Source: Wyeomyia smithii
Lineage: Eukaryota > Arthropoda > Insecta > Diptera > Culicidae
Length of the DNA stretch: 64,000 nucleotides
Direction: 5' to 3'
Assembly (NCBI RefSeq): GCF_029784165.1
Contig: NC_073696.1
Coordinates: forward strand, 187,104,498 to 187,168,497
The number at the start of each line of letters is the position of its first letter. Within the stretch, counting starts at the first letter, position 1. Shown here piece after piece: positions 41,890 to 54,900 of the stretch. The translations under genes and the position numbers were made by a program. The notes under the pieces are model-generated. The model did not search any database, was not told the DNA's origin, and saw only the letters and a list, made by a program, of their open reading frames with translations.

Positions 41890-44400
41890 CTCAAATTTTC
41901 TCCCTGTTTCCTTTCATCGTGTCTAACTTTTTATCGTTTTATCTGTTGCAGTAGCGCGTAATGAAGTTTCTGATTATCTCATCTACTGTGGCCGATTGTT
42001 TTTTTCGGTTTGTGCCCGCGTTGTTGCTCATATCGTACGCCACCGGCAGTCACTGATGCGTTGCGACCGTTTTCGGGTGCTGAAATTGCTCATCATTGAG
42101 CAAACTTTATCCACTGGTGCAGAGATATCCAATGGAAGTAAAGTTTGACGCTCTTTCGTCTTCAAGGTTATGATGTTGCTAGTGTTGGGTCACTGCGGAG
42201 TTCAATTACGTTGGCCAACGTTTGACCCTCAAGCGAAAGTGAATAAGAACACTGTTCTCCTGAATCTGCAACAAACATCCTTCAGTCTCACTCAGACCGT
42301 TGTACTTGTTAAACAAACTTATATCAAAAGTTTCCTTTATAACTACTTCAGTTCATCGTTGGGTGGTAATCTTACCTCACATTTCAATAATGCGCGTGAA
42401 TTCTCGCAAATAATTACATGCCATGAGATTAGATGAAAGCCACGTGCTACTGAGGCAAATAGGCCTGTATGTTCAATCTTCAATGATGAATGAGCTTCAA
42501 GAGGCGTAACGGAGCAGAAAGTTCACCTTCTTCGTCCTCATATGATTGTAGCACTGAAACTAGGGTAACGTGCCATACTTTGACATGAATGTATATATGT
42601 TCCAGTTTCATTATGAAACATTTTTGTGGTATAAGATTACTGGTTTTTAATCTTCTGTCGATTGTCTAAAATTACCTTCATGATCCAAATAATGTACCTA
42701 CCCTAATGTTCCCCAAGCCACGAAAGATATAACACACAAGCAATGTTTACATAGGCTTTGGCCAACGCTTTCGAGCGTTTCCGCAATCGAGCATCTATAT
42801 GGGGATGGATCTACGGTTGTTAGGCGAGCGAAGTGAATGTTCCCACAATAACAATAATAATAATAATAATTTGGCAATACTAAACAGACATTCTAGGGAG
42901 AAGGTTTCACGGGCTAGCTAAATTTATAAATGCAAACATTTCGATGACTACACAATTAGAGTGTGGTTTGCCATTATGTATCTCTCTGCTGATTTGAAAG
43001 GTTATTCCAATATCCAATATGTTTTGTTTCACTTAGACAAATCTTGTCTTTAAGATCTGAATATTTTTGGTTGTCTCTAAAATTCTAATATATTTGAATT
43101 AGAAGTCCAATTTCATCAGAATTATACGCAAAAACTAAATAACAGCAACAGTCTTTTTTGAAAACGGTATATTTAACATTCTTATTGCAATGTTTAACTA
43201 CATCCTATTGTTTTCACTCATTCATTTATCCGTAATGGCATTTCATTATTGATCATATTCAAATCTCAAGACCCTCTCACTACCATTTGTATTAAACAAC
43301 CCTTTCCAATCCCCATTGACATCAGTTCGAAATTATTTTTTTGTGTACCTTACCGCTTTCTAATTGAACTGAATGTTATGCTCTAATAGAGGAGTTCCGA
43401 AATAGCTTTTTGTCACGTCCAGTTCATTTCCTCCCGTATGAACATGCACATGTTGTCAGTGCGAATGAAAATAGGAATTGTACTTTCGACCCTCCCATTC
43501 GGTCCTACCATGTTAACCTGTAAAAGAGTTGTCAGTTCGGAAAACCGCTGGTGGCTTTGGCTTGTGATTACGTTTTGTGCTGCTTTTACTCTATGATACA
43601 TTTAAAATTTGCACCATCCAGCACATATGTACATTTGTACAGCAGAGAAAGACATACTTGTTGGGCATCTTTCTCTATTCTAATATTGGAATGGCTGCGA
43701 CGGAATAAAAGCTGGCTGGTGAAGTCGTATAAGTCGTATAAGGAGTATACGGAAAACCACTATATAACAGGAGCAAGCCGAGTAAGCACATTGTGGCTGA
43801 TTTGTGCAGGAAAAAAAAGAAGATGGGAAAAACTGTACTCAAGCACTCATTTCGCCCCACAGAAGTCGGACCCTGTTTTATGTCTGAATGAAATTTAAAT
43901 AAGAGTGGCTTTTGCCGATGACTGCGCACCCTTTCGTTGCTTTTTATTTGGGTTTTATGGTGTATGCGGCAATGAAAGAACTTCTGCTGGTGGCCACCGG
44001 TAGAAAAGTTGCATCACAGTAGCGATTTATGGTAGTGGAGAAAACGTGTACATATTAAACTAGGCTGTAGCTTGCAGATCAACGGGTTTATGTTCGTTCA
44101 GAATTAGTCGCAGGCATCGGAAAATGTCATACCCGGAATCAAATTATGCTAATTGTAAAGACTAGGATCACTTGTTTTTACAACGTCGGCGATTGTTTCT
44201 ATCTGATTTCTCTTTAATAAATACTGGGCTATAGAACTGCATAGATTTAGAAACAATGCTATAGCGAATACTTTTACACAAAAGTAAGCAGTTTTGAGAA
44301 ATGTAATTATATTTTTTTTTTGTAAAATGATGCCTAACAACATGTTTTGTACATTCTCAGCTTTCATCTTGGTCAGGATTTACAAACAAAAAGGTTCAAA
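41890..44400. other. Upstream and intergenic sequence; no gene recognised
   Basis: AT-rich with an AAT microsatellite at about 42847-42870. Regulatory DNA of the 41808 gene may lie at the left end. The longer frames around 43400-43930 match nothing I know. No RNA gene or element ends were resolved. Confidence 0.4.
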
Positions 44401-44419
44401 AACGTACAATAACCTGGAT

Positions 44420-44535
44420 TTACTTCGTTTGACGCAATCTGCAAGAATTATACAAAGAAAAAACTGTCTCTTCGTCAAGCGGCCACGAAATATAAAATCA
44501 ACTTCCTTAGTTACCATCAGAACCCTAACCAGCAG
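44420..44535 (+). pseudogene. Fragment with a pipsqueak-type helix-turn-helix
   Basis: One frame reads KKLSLRQAATKYKINF followed by a Asn/Gln-rich SYHQNPNQQTT. LSLRQAA.KY.I is the recognition-helix region of pipsqueak-type HTH domains, found in pogo/Tigger transposases and in some insect transcription factors. Only about 35 codons are readable, just before the LINE begins, so a transposon remnant is more likely than a gene. Confidence 0.4.
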
Positions 44536-44559
44536 ACAACCAAGCCATTAGTCAAAAAC

Positions 44560-45740
44560 TTGACAGAAGTCTTATTCATTTGCTGCATAAACTTACTAAA
44601 ACATCCACAACATCTCGCTCAATGGACGCGGGAATGCAAGTGGATGCTGTGCACGCGGACTTCAAGGTTGCGTTCGATCGTGTTAATCACGACATCCTTC
44701 TACGAAAGCTGGATAAATTGGGGCTCTCCGCCATGCTCGTGAGATGGTTCCGTTCGTACCTGACCGGTAGAGTTGTATGTGTCAGTCTTGGGTCGTCACA
44801 TGCCGAGCCATTTACAACCTCTCCTGGAGTGCCGCAAGGAAGCAATCTGGGTCCACTTCTAATCTCACTGTTTATTAACGACGTTGCTATAATTTTTTCG
44901 CGAGGTACACGGCTACTTTTGGCAAACGATGTAAAAATCTTTCGGATTATAGCATGTCTTGGAGACTGTTTGGAACTACAAAAGTTGCTTGATGCTTTCA
45001 GTGATTGGAGCAACCGTAATCTTCTTACCCTGTGTGTAGAAAAATGTCATATAATTACCTTCAGCAGAAAGCTTCAATCAATCAGCTTTCCTGGGCAAAC
45101 TCTTCAGCGGGTAAGCCAAGTTAAAGATCTTGGCGTAATTTTGGATAGTCGACTTACGTTCCGGGTACACTACGAAGGTGTCATTTCAAGACAAGCAACT
45201 AGGATTTATTTTTAGAGTTGCCGATGGATTCCGCGATCCACTGTGCATGAAAGCTTTGTACTATGCCCTGGTACGATCGATGCTCGAATCTGCGGTTGTC
45301 GCTTGGTGTCCGTTCAACAAGGGGTGGATTGATCGCATGGAAGTTGTTCAGAAAAAAATTGTGCGTATGGCACTAAGGCATCTTCCTTGGCATGACGCTA
45401 CGAGGCAGCCCCCCTATGAGCACCGCTGCTTGTTATTGGGGATTAAGACGTTGGAGAGGAGAAGATCAAACGCACAAATTATCTTTGTTGCGAAGGTCCT
45501 GAAAAATTAAATTGATTCACCCGCTATTCTCGCAGAACTGAATCTCTACGCTCCAGAAAGGAATCTGCGGAGACGTCAGCTTTTGAATTTGGAGGCAAGC
45601 TATAGTCAGTACGGCCAGTATGATGCGATTAGGTTTATGTCTACGAGGTTGCAGAACTGTTCAACTTCAACGAACCCATCAACACTATTTTATGTAGCCT
45701 GCGGATTTGCTAATAATTTATTGTTAATCGTCTCTAATTG
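44560..45740 (+). pseudogene. Jockey-like LINE, RT to C-terminus
   Basis: A 5'-truncated copy. RT motifs: HADFKVAFDRVNHD with motif A Asp (about 44660), GVPQGSNLGPLL (about 44830), and the catalytic box as LLLANDVKIFR, where a YADD is expected (about 44920), so one catalytic Asp is lost. A frameshift near 45200 leads to ALYYALVRSMLESAVVAW and ALRHLPWHD...CLLLGIKTLERR, and the frame ends near 45740. It is related to the copies at 21490 and 30281. Confidence 0.8.
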
Positions 45741-45814
45741 TTAATTTTGTTCATTAAGACAAAAAATGTCAGATAGAATTTTTAAATATAATATATAACA
45801 TTACATAACATAAC

Positions 45815-46609
45815 ATGATTGAATCCAATCGCACCGAATGGGAAGAAGGAGGTCCTAAAGTTCGTCCAGGATCAGTCTTTTTTTATACAGATGGCTCTAA
45901 AATGGGCGAGTCTACAGGCGCTGGGGTCACTGGACCAGGAATAAATGTATCAATTCCAATGGGACAGTGGCCCACAGTTTTTCAAGCCGAAATAAATGCT
46001 ATTTTAACATGCACAAATATTTGCTTAGCTAGGAAATATAAATATGCCAATATCTGTATTTTCTCAGATAGTCAAGCAGCTCTCAATGCATTAAAAGCAT
46101 ACACATGTCAGTCGAAGTTGGTATGGGATTATATTCAATCCCTACGACAACTAACTGTAACAAACGTTGTCAATCTATACTGCGTGCCTGGTCACTGTGG
46201 TATAGAAGGAAATGAAAAAGCCGATCTTTTAGCAAGAATTGGTTCTTCAACTGCATTCGTCGGGCCGGAGCCATTCTGTGGGGTATCTTCATCCTGTTTG
46301 AAATCTGAGCTCAGAGGCTGGGATTCAATGATGATTGATGCCAACTGGAAGGCTTACTCCAAAGCAAGACAATCTAAACTATTCATTACACCATGTAATA
46401 GAATCACACGGAACCTACTCAGTATGAATAAAGCTGATCTGAGTACGTTAACTGGCCTACTGACTGGACACTGTCCGAGTAGGTATCACCTTAAAAAAAT
46501 TGCTAAACTGACAGATGACATATGTCGTTTCTGTAATTCTGAAGTCTGGGGTGAAATGCAAAGTCTGGGGGCGACTATCACTGATACCCATAGTGATGGA
46601 ACGAACTGA
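45815..46609 (+). pseudogene. LINE RNase H domain and C-terminus (5'-truncated copy)
   Basis: The open frame of 264 codons has the RNase H catalytic set: FYTDGSK (Asp), FQAEINAIL (Glu), IFSDSQAAL (Asp) and VPGHCGIEGNEKADLLA (His, Asp), in order over about residues 20-145. A Cys-containing end (DICRFCN) follows. There is no upstream RT in frame. It is bounded on the left by a short ATAAC run (about 45797-45813) and about 70 bases on the right by the long ATAAC tract. RNase H occurs in the LOA, I and related LINE clades; I do not assign one. Confidence 0.78.
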
Positions 46610-46687
46610 CAGTGCATATAAAGTAACGCGGAGTATACCACAATATATCTAACTAATGGTAGCAGTGGTCAAAGGCTCCTACAAGGG

Positions 46688-47301
46688 AACATAACATAAC
46701 ATAACATAACATAACATAACATAACATAACATAACATAACATAACATAACATAACATAACATAACATAACATTACATAACATAACATAACATAACATAAC
46801 ATAACATAACATAACATAACATAACATAACATAACATAACATAACATAACATAACATAACATAACATAACATAACATAACATAACATAACATAACATAAC
46901 ATAACATAACATAACATAACATAACATAACATAACATAACATAACATAACATAACATAACATAACATAACATAACATAACATAACATAACATAACATAAC
47001 ATAACATAACATAACATAACATAACATAACATAACATAACATAACATAACATAACATAACATAACATAACATAACATAACATAACATAACATAACATAAC
47101 ATAACATAACATAACATAACATAACATAACATAACATAACATAACATAACATAACATAACATAACATAACATAACATAACATAACATAACATAACATAAC
47201 ATAACATAACATAACATAACATAACATAACATAACATAACATAACATAACATAACATAACATAACATAACATAACATTACATAACATTACATAACATAAC
47301 A
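46688..47301. repeat. (ATAAC)n satellite tract, about 122 units
   Basis: A 614-bp run of ATAAC units, almost perfect, with ATTAC variants near 46770, 47276 and 47286. It follows the RNase H LINE end and probably grew from its tail. The 176-204 codon frames read from it (MLCYV repeats) are an artefact of a 5-bp unit lacking stops on the minus strand. Confidence 0.97.
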
Positions 47302-47798
47302 ACCCGAAAGAAACGGGCTAAGATTCCGGTTCTAGCAGTACAAAATGTTACTGGACGCCGTGTCTAGACGAAGTACACGAAGATCCTGAATTGGTAGAAA
47401 TGCCTAACCCTGAACTCTCAATCCTTTCGTTCCTAACTCTGTTAGGAGATATCCGTACATTAGGATGACATACATGAGGTAATAAACCGAACATTTCCGC
47501 TATTTTAACGTTTAACGTTCAACCTTTTAACGTTTTTTTTTTGCATCTCATTTCGGTAAAGATGATGCAATTGTTTTTTTTTCTCTAAAATAAAAAAAGA
47601 GTCTTTCATCAGAACAAGAAAAACGCAGTCGGTCGCTGAGTGTTTCTATTCGCCCCATTGCGAAAAACTTTCTAAAGCACATTTTAAAAAGATATACTAG
47701 TCCGTTATAAGCCCATTGGAACGGCATTTGAGCAATACTAATGGCGAAATTTCCGGTGGTGCAGTATTTCATAGTAGAATTAACATGTTTATTTACAT
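47302..47798. other. No gene seen
   Basis: Unique-looking sequence between the ATAAC tract and the transposase fragment; includes a short hairpin (AACCCGAAAGAAACGGGC) at 47301-47320 and T-runs. Nothing recognised. Confidence 0.4.
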
Positions 47799-48177
47799 GT
47801 GGTGAGGTCAAAGCGACCGAGAAGAAAACCAAAACTTAAGCTGATGCATGAAAGAACCTATCCAATCGAACCTTTCGACGACGCTTTGCGAAATGGGACG
47901 TACATTAGGAACACTAACAAAAAAACGACTCACGTATGCGAGGCACCATACCACCACCAAGCTGCTGGAGTTCCGGAATCGCGTTATTTGGATGGACGTG
48001 TCTCAGTTCTACTTAACTTAACGGTTCTACTTAACGTTAACGGTATTATGACTGCTGTTACATTTACTTTCTGTGCGATGACCTAAAAAAATCATGCTCC
48101 AGCAAGATAATTACCCGAAGTATACAACCAAGAAAACAGAAGCATTCTTTCGATCGGCCCGAATCAAACCAATACTA
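47799..48177 (+). pseudogene. Tc1/Tc3-type transposase fragment
   Basis: The end of this stretch reads IMLQQDNYPKYTTKKTEAFF (about 48089-48150), the block with the second catalytic Asp of Tc1/Tc3 transposases (QQDN.P.HT). Upstream about 47940-48000 reads TTHVCEAPYHHQAAGVPESR with no match I can name. It ends abruptly at about 48177, exactly where R1-type LINE sequence begins. Confidence 0.55.
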
Positions 48178-49200
48178 TGAGGACCCATCGGCGTACAGGC
48201 CTATCTGTTTGCAGGACACTACCGGCAAGGTGCTTGAGAGAATTACCCACAACAGACTGGTGAAGTACACTGAAAGAGGGTGTGAACCGTCTGGTATGTA
48301 ACGAGTTCGGCTTCCGGAAGGGATGCTATTGTCTCCGTCACCAAGAGGGTGGAGGAAGCACTCCATCATCACGCTTGACGCGAAGAATGCGTTCAATAGC
48401 GCTGGCTGGGGCTCCATAGTACTCGCGCATAGGATCTCCATACCGATGTCACTATACAAGATTTTAAAAAATTACTTCTAGAATCGAGTACTATTCAGCT
48501 TACATCACAGAGAAGAGTCAGGGTCCGATGTTGTTGAGTGCTATATATGACGGAGTGTTGAAGCTTATTTGTGATCAGCGGCTTTCCGGACGACATAACG
48601 CTAGAAGTCTACGGCGAGTTGAACAAAGAGGTTGAATCGACGCTCGCGCACTGCATACGCAAGGTCAAGAACGGAAACGCACTCCAGGAAACCGGAGTCA
48701 GCGCACTTTAATATGAAGGTTACGGTTGTAAGTAACGGTAAACTAGAGCAACAGGCGCAGGTCAGAGTCGGAGATTTCACCATAACCTCAAAACAAACAA
48801 TATCGCACGCTTAGCCTTGGGGCTAATAGCGGTTTCGATCAACTAGATTAGTTGAGAGAATTCGCTATCGATATTGCTTTTGGCACATTTTGCATGTGTA
48901 GGATAAGTACAACAATACACCGTGCCCCAGTGCTGAGACGAGAAAATTTCCAGCTCGAAAAGATCCTCGACTTGATCGGGAATCGAACCCGATATCACAA
49001 CCGTGTGGGAGGCCTAGCCGACCGACATCGCTAACCACAGAGCCACGGGGACCACACACCATAACCTCAAAGCGTTCTTTAAATCTCTCGAAGGCTTACG
49101 CTCAAGAGCCCCGTTAACCATGCCTGTAAGAGGGCACGTGGTTCCGTCCATACTGTCGTCTGCCCCGTCGGACGAGACTCTAATTAAATTTTGTGACCTG
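48178..49200 (+). pseudogene. R1-type LINE reverse transcriptase remnant
   Basis: Shifted plus-strand frames read SAYRPICLQDTTGKVLER (about 48188), NEFGFRKG (about 48300), ITLDAKNAFNSAGW (about 48370), IYDGVLKLI (about 48550) and VGDFTITSK (about 48768). These follow the order of R1-clade RT: the finger, motif A and linker blocks. The SINE at 48793-49057 is inserted here, and the reading resumes after it (about 49072) for a short way. Many shifts make it non-functional. Confidence 0.7.
48793..49057 (-). mobile_element. Second tRNA-derived SINE family, with 14-bp target duplication
   Basis: Flanked by ACCATAACCTCAAA at 48779-48792 and 49058-49071. On the minus strand it starts GTGTGGTCCCCGTGGCTC, has an A-box (GTGGCTCTGTGGTTAGC) and a B-box (GGGTTCGATTCCCG), and ends in a TTGTTTGT-type tail. 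It differs from the SINE at 39747. It entered the R1-type remnant at 48178-49200, so it is younger than that LINE. Confidence 0.88.
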
Positions 49201-50086
49201 TGAACCGTGGCTCTCTGTGCTCCTTTCACGTCGGGGCGGGTGGTGCGGTCCGGGACCCCTTGGGTTGGTAGTTGTCGGGGCCGGAATTCTAGGCGGTAGG
49301 CTCTATGACGGCACTGAACCACTTTTTTTTACCACTTGCGAATCTAACCAGAAAAGAAACTTAGTCTGGTATAACTTTTTTTAAATCTTGAACTTGACCA
49401 ATTACCTTAATGGTTGAAAACGGTCTCCTCGATTCCACGTTGAGATCCTCCTTTTATAACCGTTAGAACCTTTTGGAACCTTAACCCGATCGGGTTCTCT
49501 CCGATATGCGTCACACACTAGACCTCGCGCCTTCGGCCGTGTACAGCTTCTCTGCATTTGCCGATAACGCTGCCTGCCGAACAGAGTCGATTTTTGGCGC
49601 CATCGTAGGTTGTTGTCGCGGGTTATTGCTGAGTAGAGTTGAAACAGTGAGTCGCCTGGCATCCCTACTGCTTCGGTTTTCGATAACCTACTTACTCCTG
49701 ATTGGCCGTCCGTAATAGTGAATAATCCCATATCAGGGCACATCGACTCTTTTCGCTCTGGTGTCTGGATCGACGTGGTAACGACTCACTATTTCGGCGG
49801 CCTTTTAGCAAATGTTGTTTAAACGGGACGAGATTATTATTATTATTTATATAATCCAAACAATTTCTGGCATGGTTATTTACATTTAAGAACATATATT
49901 AAATGAAAAGCATAGCAATACTGTCACCTAGGTATTGCTTTACGGTGGAACCTTTTTCAAAGGTTACAATACTTAGGTATGGTGGGCTAGTGTGGTCCAA
50001 GGCGGTTCTATTCTAGTGCTAACAGTTATCGTGGTAAATTGTTAAGTTTCTACAGGCTCAAGTGCCTGAGAGTTGCGAGTGGGTAT
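49201..50086. other. GC-rich segment, no family recognised
   Basis: A minus-strand frame at 49402-49743 is open for 113 codons but matches nothing I know; its opposite strand is also open. Parts may be further LINE leader sequence, given the R1-type fragments on both sides. An ATT microsatellite is at about 49834-49848. Confidence 0.35.
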
Positions 50087-50530
50087 ATGATGCCAATCAG
50101 CATAGCCATTAAGGAGGATGTAGAGTGCTTCGACCAACATCCAACAAGAGGCATACGAGGTACCTGAAGATCATCCTCAAAGATTAGATGGCAGTAGAAG
50201 TAAACGTACCGACTTATTCTGGTGGTATCCGGATCGATCGGGAGGTGTGATGGAAAAGTCAACTTCTACCTGACACAGATCCTGTCAGGCCATGGTTGCT
50301 TCATGCAGTATCTACACAGGTTAAAGCACATGAGGTCTTTTATGTGTTCCGAGTACATGGATGCGGTGGATATCAATAAGTACGTTATTTTTGTATGCTC
50401 TCCTATTGTGCGAGCAAGGAGTGACATAATGATATTGAGCAGGCCAGATACTACTCTGAATAACCTAATTTCGGAAGTTGTTTAAAACGCGGATTGTGCA
50501 GCCGCACCTCAGATTGTTCTGGAGATACAA
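50087..50530 (+). pseudogene. R1-type LINE C-terminal fragment
   Basis: Plus-strand frames read MMPISIAIKEDVECFDQ (50087), then VNFYLTQILSGHGCFMQYLH (about 50255), then FVCSPIVRARSDIM (about 50390). LTQ.LSGHG.F..YLH is the conserved C-terminal block of R1-clade ORF2, lying before the CCHC motif, which is here degraded. Relatives in this window are at 50780-51300 (minus) and 57700-57930 (plus). Confidence 0.7.
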
Positions 50531-50779
50531 CGTGTGTGACTGGTCAACCTCCAACTCGCCAGTGGCAGCTAACTGCCAGTTTCCATGTGCTAAACTACGG
50601 TTTCGGGAAGGAGTAGGAGCCAAAAAGAGGTGGCCAAAAAAACGTAACCGGCTACAAATTCTACGGTTCTCCTTTTTTCGCACCCTGTTTCCTCTGGTAC
50701 CGCCGTTGGGCATTGCTTCAGGAAAAAGGGCGAGTGTGCTTTTAATGCACCCCACGACAATTCGATAATATAAATACTT

Positions 50780-51300
50780 TGCTGCTTAAGTGAAGACAAG
50801 GGCAGCCTTCACTGGCATTTCTATGGTTATCCCGTCGATTGATACCTTGCAGCGAAAGAACAATCTGGGAAGCAGCCGTGCTGACTGCTCTCCAGGTACC
50901 CTCGTCTTCGCACATCCTTCCCGCTATGTTTTCCGTAGTAGTATCCGACCCGCTTGCTGCCAACATTTCGCTCCTCTCCTGTGTAAAACTCGGACAAACA
51001 AACATCACATGCTCAGCGGTTTCTTTCGCCTCCGCACATTGCGGCCACCCAAACTTGTGCAGGTACTGCTTAAACCATGGCCCGACAGTATCTGTGTCAG
51101 GTGGAAGTTGACTTGCCCATGGCGCCTCTCGTTCCATCCGGCTATCTCCGGGATGAGTCGGTGTGTCCATCTACCTTTGGTAGAATTGAACTGCCACCTG
51201 GTCATCGAAGTTGACCTTATGGCAGTTCGTATACCTCTCGTGTCACGTTGGTCGAAGCACTCTACGTCCTCTTTAACAATGATGCTGATGGGCATCATGC
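50780..51300 (-). pseudogene. R1-type LINE C-terminal fragment, minus strand
   Basis: From 51300: MMPISIIVKEDVECFDQRDT, WTHRLIPEIAGWNERRHGQV, NFHLTQILSGHG, then after a frameshift PQCAEAKETAEHVMFVCPSF and MCEDEGTWRAVSTAA. This is the standard R1 ORF2 end, with the CCHC reduced to C..H....C. It faces the plus-strand fragment at 50087-50530. Confidence 0.75.
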
Positions 51301-51956
51301 CAGCCAGGACGCATATTGCCTCATATTACACGGTTCGATACGCGCATGCGACCCTCATGCACATGACCCAAGTAACACACGTTGGTATAAAATAGTTGAC
51401 GTTACCTATACCATGACATTAATATCACCAAAAAAGCGCAAAACATGACGGCTAGTAGAACAAGTAACGCTAACTGCATGAAAGCAAGCCAACTTGATAT
51501 AATTAAGTGGCAAAATACATCTCGAGTACTAATACGGCAATGCGCAACTATGTTGCTATGACAACTGTTAACCAGCGCATGCGCAAATGTGTTGTGTCTG
51601 CGCAGTGCAACTAGATCGACAATTGCTTTTATCAGTGGCAGTTTTAATTGATTATAAAATGATGACAAAAAATAATATCAAGCTTTTCAAAAAGAAATGT
51701 TTCTTTCGCTTGAATATTGAAATTGTTTTCGCATAGTTCCAATGTTATCTGGATATAAAATCTAACATAACTAGAAAACGTTGTTAGATATACAATAACA
51801 AAAATCTCAAGTGATATTGGTTACACTGCAAGCGTTTTGTTTATCTTTTGATGGCGCGTTTTGACCCGCTTCAAATAAATATAGAAATCGTTCATATAAT
51901 TTAAATATTGATTCAATCAAGTAATTTTAGGTTGGGTGTTGAATGCTACGACTATT
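51301..51956. other. Spacer before the RNase H LINE
   Basis: AT-rich sequence with no clear gene. Its end (51941-51956, GAATGCTACGACTATT) is one copy of the target duplication of the LINE that follows. Confidence 0.5.
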
Positions 51957-54900
51957 TTTTTTTCTTCATCTATAATTTATTTGACACGGCACAAATACGA
52001 TTTAATGTTTAACGGCGCCAATTATATCTGGTAGCTTACTTTCTAAAGTATCTTAATAACTAACTAAACTAAAAGCAAATTTTTTATCCTCGCTGCCGAC
52101 TACGAGCTGAAACTAAATCTAACTTAAAGCTAGAATGTTTTGCATTAAAAGCACTGATTTGTTGTTTGATGGTTTTCCATCGCCATAGGTAAGCAGCATA
52201 ATGAATATGTTCCGCTGATGGGCCAGGATATTACGAACTGGCATATTGGGTTGTCTCCCTCGGGACCTGAGAGTATCGTGCGGGTCTAGTTGCTGTTTCC
52301 GGATCCGGGGTCTTAACGTGTTCTTGTCGTTTGGTTGGATGTAGGCGGAAGGGAATAGGATTAAACTGGGGCGTGGATGGATTTCAGGAAAACGTATATA
52401 AGGGACATGTAGGATAGGTCACGGCTCGCCAAGACATCACGAACAGGAACAGCCGGCTGCCTACCTTCGGCCTGCAGGGAAGCTATTAATTTAGACCTGG
52501 CGTCACGATGTACAGGGCATGACCAAACCACATGCTCTATGTCGTGATAACCCTCACCACAGGCACAGATACCACTTTCCCCGAGCCCAACACGACGGAG
52601 ATGCGCGTCAAATCTATAGTGATTGGACATAAGCCGGGACATCACGCAAATGAAATCTCGACCTACATCCAACCCCTTGAACCACGGGTTCGTCGATACT
52701 TTGGGGATTATGGAATGTAACCACCTTCCCAATTCCCCTCTGGACCAAGCATTTTGCCAACTTATGATCGTATTCTGACGTACAAGTGCGAAAAATTCAT
52801 TAAAAGCAATTGGTCTTTCATAAATATCACCGTTTGTTGCGCCCACCTTAGCCAAAGAGTCCGCTTTCTCATTGCCCGGTATCGAGCAGTGAGAAGGGAC
52901 CCACGCTAAGGTAATCTGAAACGATGTTTCGGATAAAGCACTCAGATGTTCCCGTATTTTCCCCAGGAAATACGGAAAGTGCTTAACATCTTTCATCGAT
53001 CGGAGAGCCTCAATGGAACTGAGACTGTCCGTAAAGATGAAATAATGGTCCGTGGGCATTTTTTCGATAATCTCTAGGGTGTACTGAATTGCAGCCAATT
53101 CTGCGACGTAAACAGAAGCAGGATTATCAAGCTTATGGGAGACGGTTAAATTGTTATTGAAAATACCGAAGCCAGTGGACCCATCAAGAAGTGATCCGTC
53201 GGTGTAGAACATATTGTCGCAGTTGATGTTTCGATATTTATTGGAAAAAATTTTGGGGATCTGCTGCACGCGTAAATGATCCGGGATTCCACGAGTTTCA
53301 TCTATCATGGATCTATCGAAAAACACAGTAGAATCAGAAGTATTTGATAAGTCGACACGATTTGGAATATTCGAAGAAGGGTTAATATTTTGGGACATGT
53401 GATGGAAATACAATGTCATAAAACGGGTTTGAGAATTAAGTTCGATTAACCTTTCAAAATTTTCAATCACGGGACGGTTCAAGACCTCACCTTTGATAAG
53501 AATACGAGAAGACAGGCTCCAAAAGCGGTTTTTCAATGGTAGTACTCCAGTTAAGACCTCTAAACTCATCGTATGGGTCGAATGCATGCAACCTAAGGCG
53601 ATACGCAAACAACGATATTGTATTCGCTCCAGTTTGATCTGTGATCTGTCACATCTGTGTTTGCTGCGGAGCGGAAGCAGAAACACCTGTATTCAATAAC
53701 AGACAATATCGTTGTTTGGTAAAGCCTTATAAGGTCTCCTGGATGGGCTCCTCACCATTGTCCGGTTATTGTACGAAGAAAATTCACTCTTTGTTGACAT
53801 TTTTTCATCAGATACCTCACGTGACAACCCCAGGTGCCTTTAGAGTCGAACCAGATTCCAAGATATTTGTGTACCAAAACCTGAGAAATCGTTTTACCCA
53901 TTAATTGTGTTTGAAGCTGAGCAGGTTCATGCTTCCTAGAAAAAACTACTATCTCAGTCTTCTCCGGAGAGAATTCGATACCTAGCTGTAAAGCCCAAGC
54001 AGACAAATTGTCCAAGGTATCTTGCAATGGTCCTTGCAAATCGGCAGCTTTGGCTCCTATAACAGAGATTACACTGTTGTCTGCAAGTTGTCTTATCGTG
54101 CATGAATTTGTCAGACATTCGTCGATGTCATTTACATAAAAGTTGTAAAGAAGGGGGCTTAAACATGAGCCCTGGGGAAGACCCATGTAGCTAATGCGAA
54201 AAGTTGCCAAATCGCCGTGCGTAAAATGCATGTGCTTTCCGGACAACAAGTTGTGCAAAAAATTGTTCAAAATTGGAGAAAATCCTTGTCGGTGAAGTTT
54301 GCCCGAAAGAATGTCAATAGAAACGGAATCAAAAGCCCCCTTAATGTCCAAGAACGCAGACGCCATTTGTTCTTTGCGAGCATACGCCAGCTGAATATCT
54401 GTTGAAAGCAGCGCAAAACAATCATTCGTCCCTTTGGCACGGCGGAAGCCAAACTGAGTATCCGATAGTAGGCCATTTGATTCGACCCAATGGTCTAAAC
54501 GACGGAGTATCATTTTTTCCATCAATTTCCGGATACAGGATAGCATTGCAATCGGCTTATAAGAGTTGTGATCAGAAGCTGGTTTCCCTGGTTTTTGGAT
54601 GGCGATCACCTTCACTTGCCTCCAATCCTGCGGTACAATGTTTTGCTCCAGGAACTTATTGAACAAGTTCAACAAGCGCCTCTTGGCATTTCCGGGTAGA
54701 TTCTTCAACAATTTAAATTTGATTCTATCTAACCCAGGCGCGTTATTGTTACAGGACAGGAGGGCAACTGAAAATTGTGCCATCGTAAAAGGTGATTCTA
54801 TCGCGTCGTGGCCCGGAGACGCATCGCGAACAATATTTTGCTCAGGAACAGAGTCCGGACATACTTTCCTGGCAAAATCAAATATGCACCGACTTGAAGA

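Noticed and set aside
46653..47302. Three long minus-strand frames of 176-204 codons encoding MLCYV repeats
   Set aside because: They are the translation of the ATAAC microsatellite, which has no stop in any minus frame. No start context, splice sites or flanking coding sequence.
48960..49057. True tRNA gene on the minus strand
   Set aside because: Same reasoning: it is the head of a SINE with a 14-bp duplication.
49402..49743. 113-codon minus frame as a host gene
   Set aside because: It lies between R1-type fragments, has an equally open opposite strand and matches no family; mentioned only as unassigned sequence.
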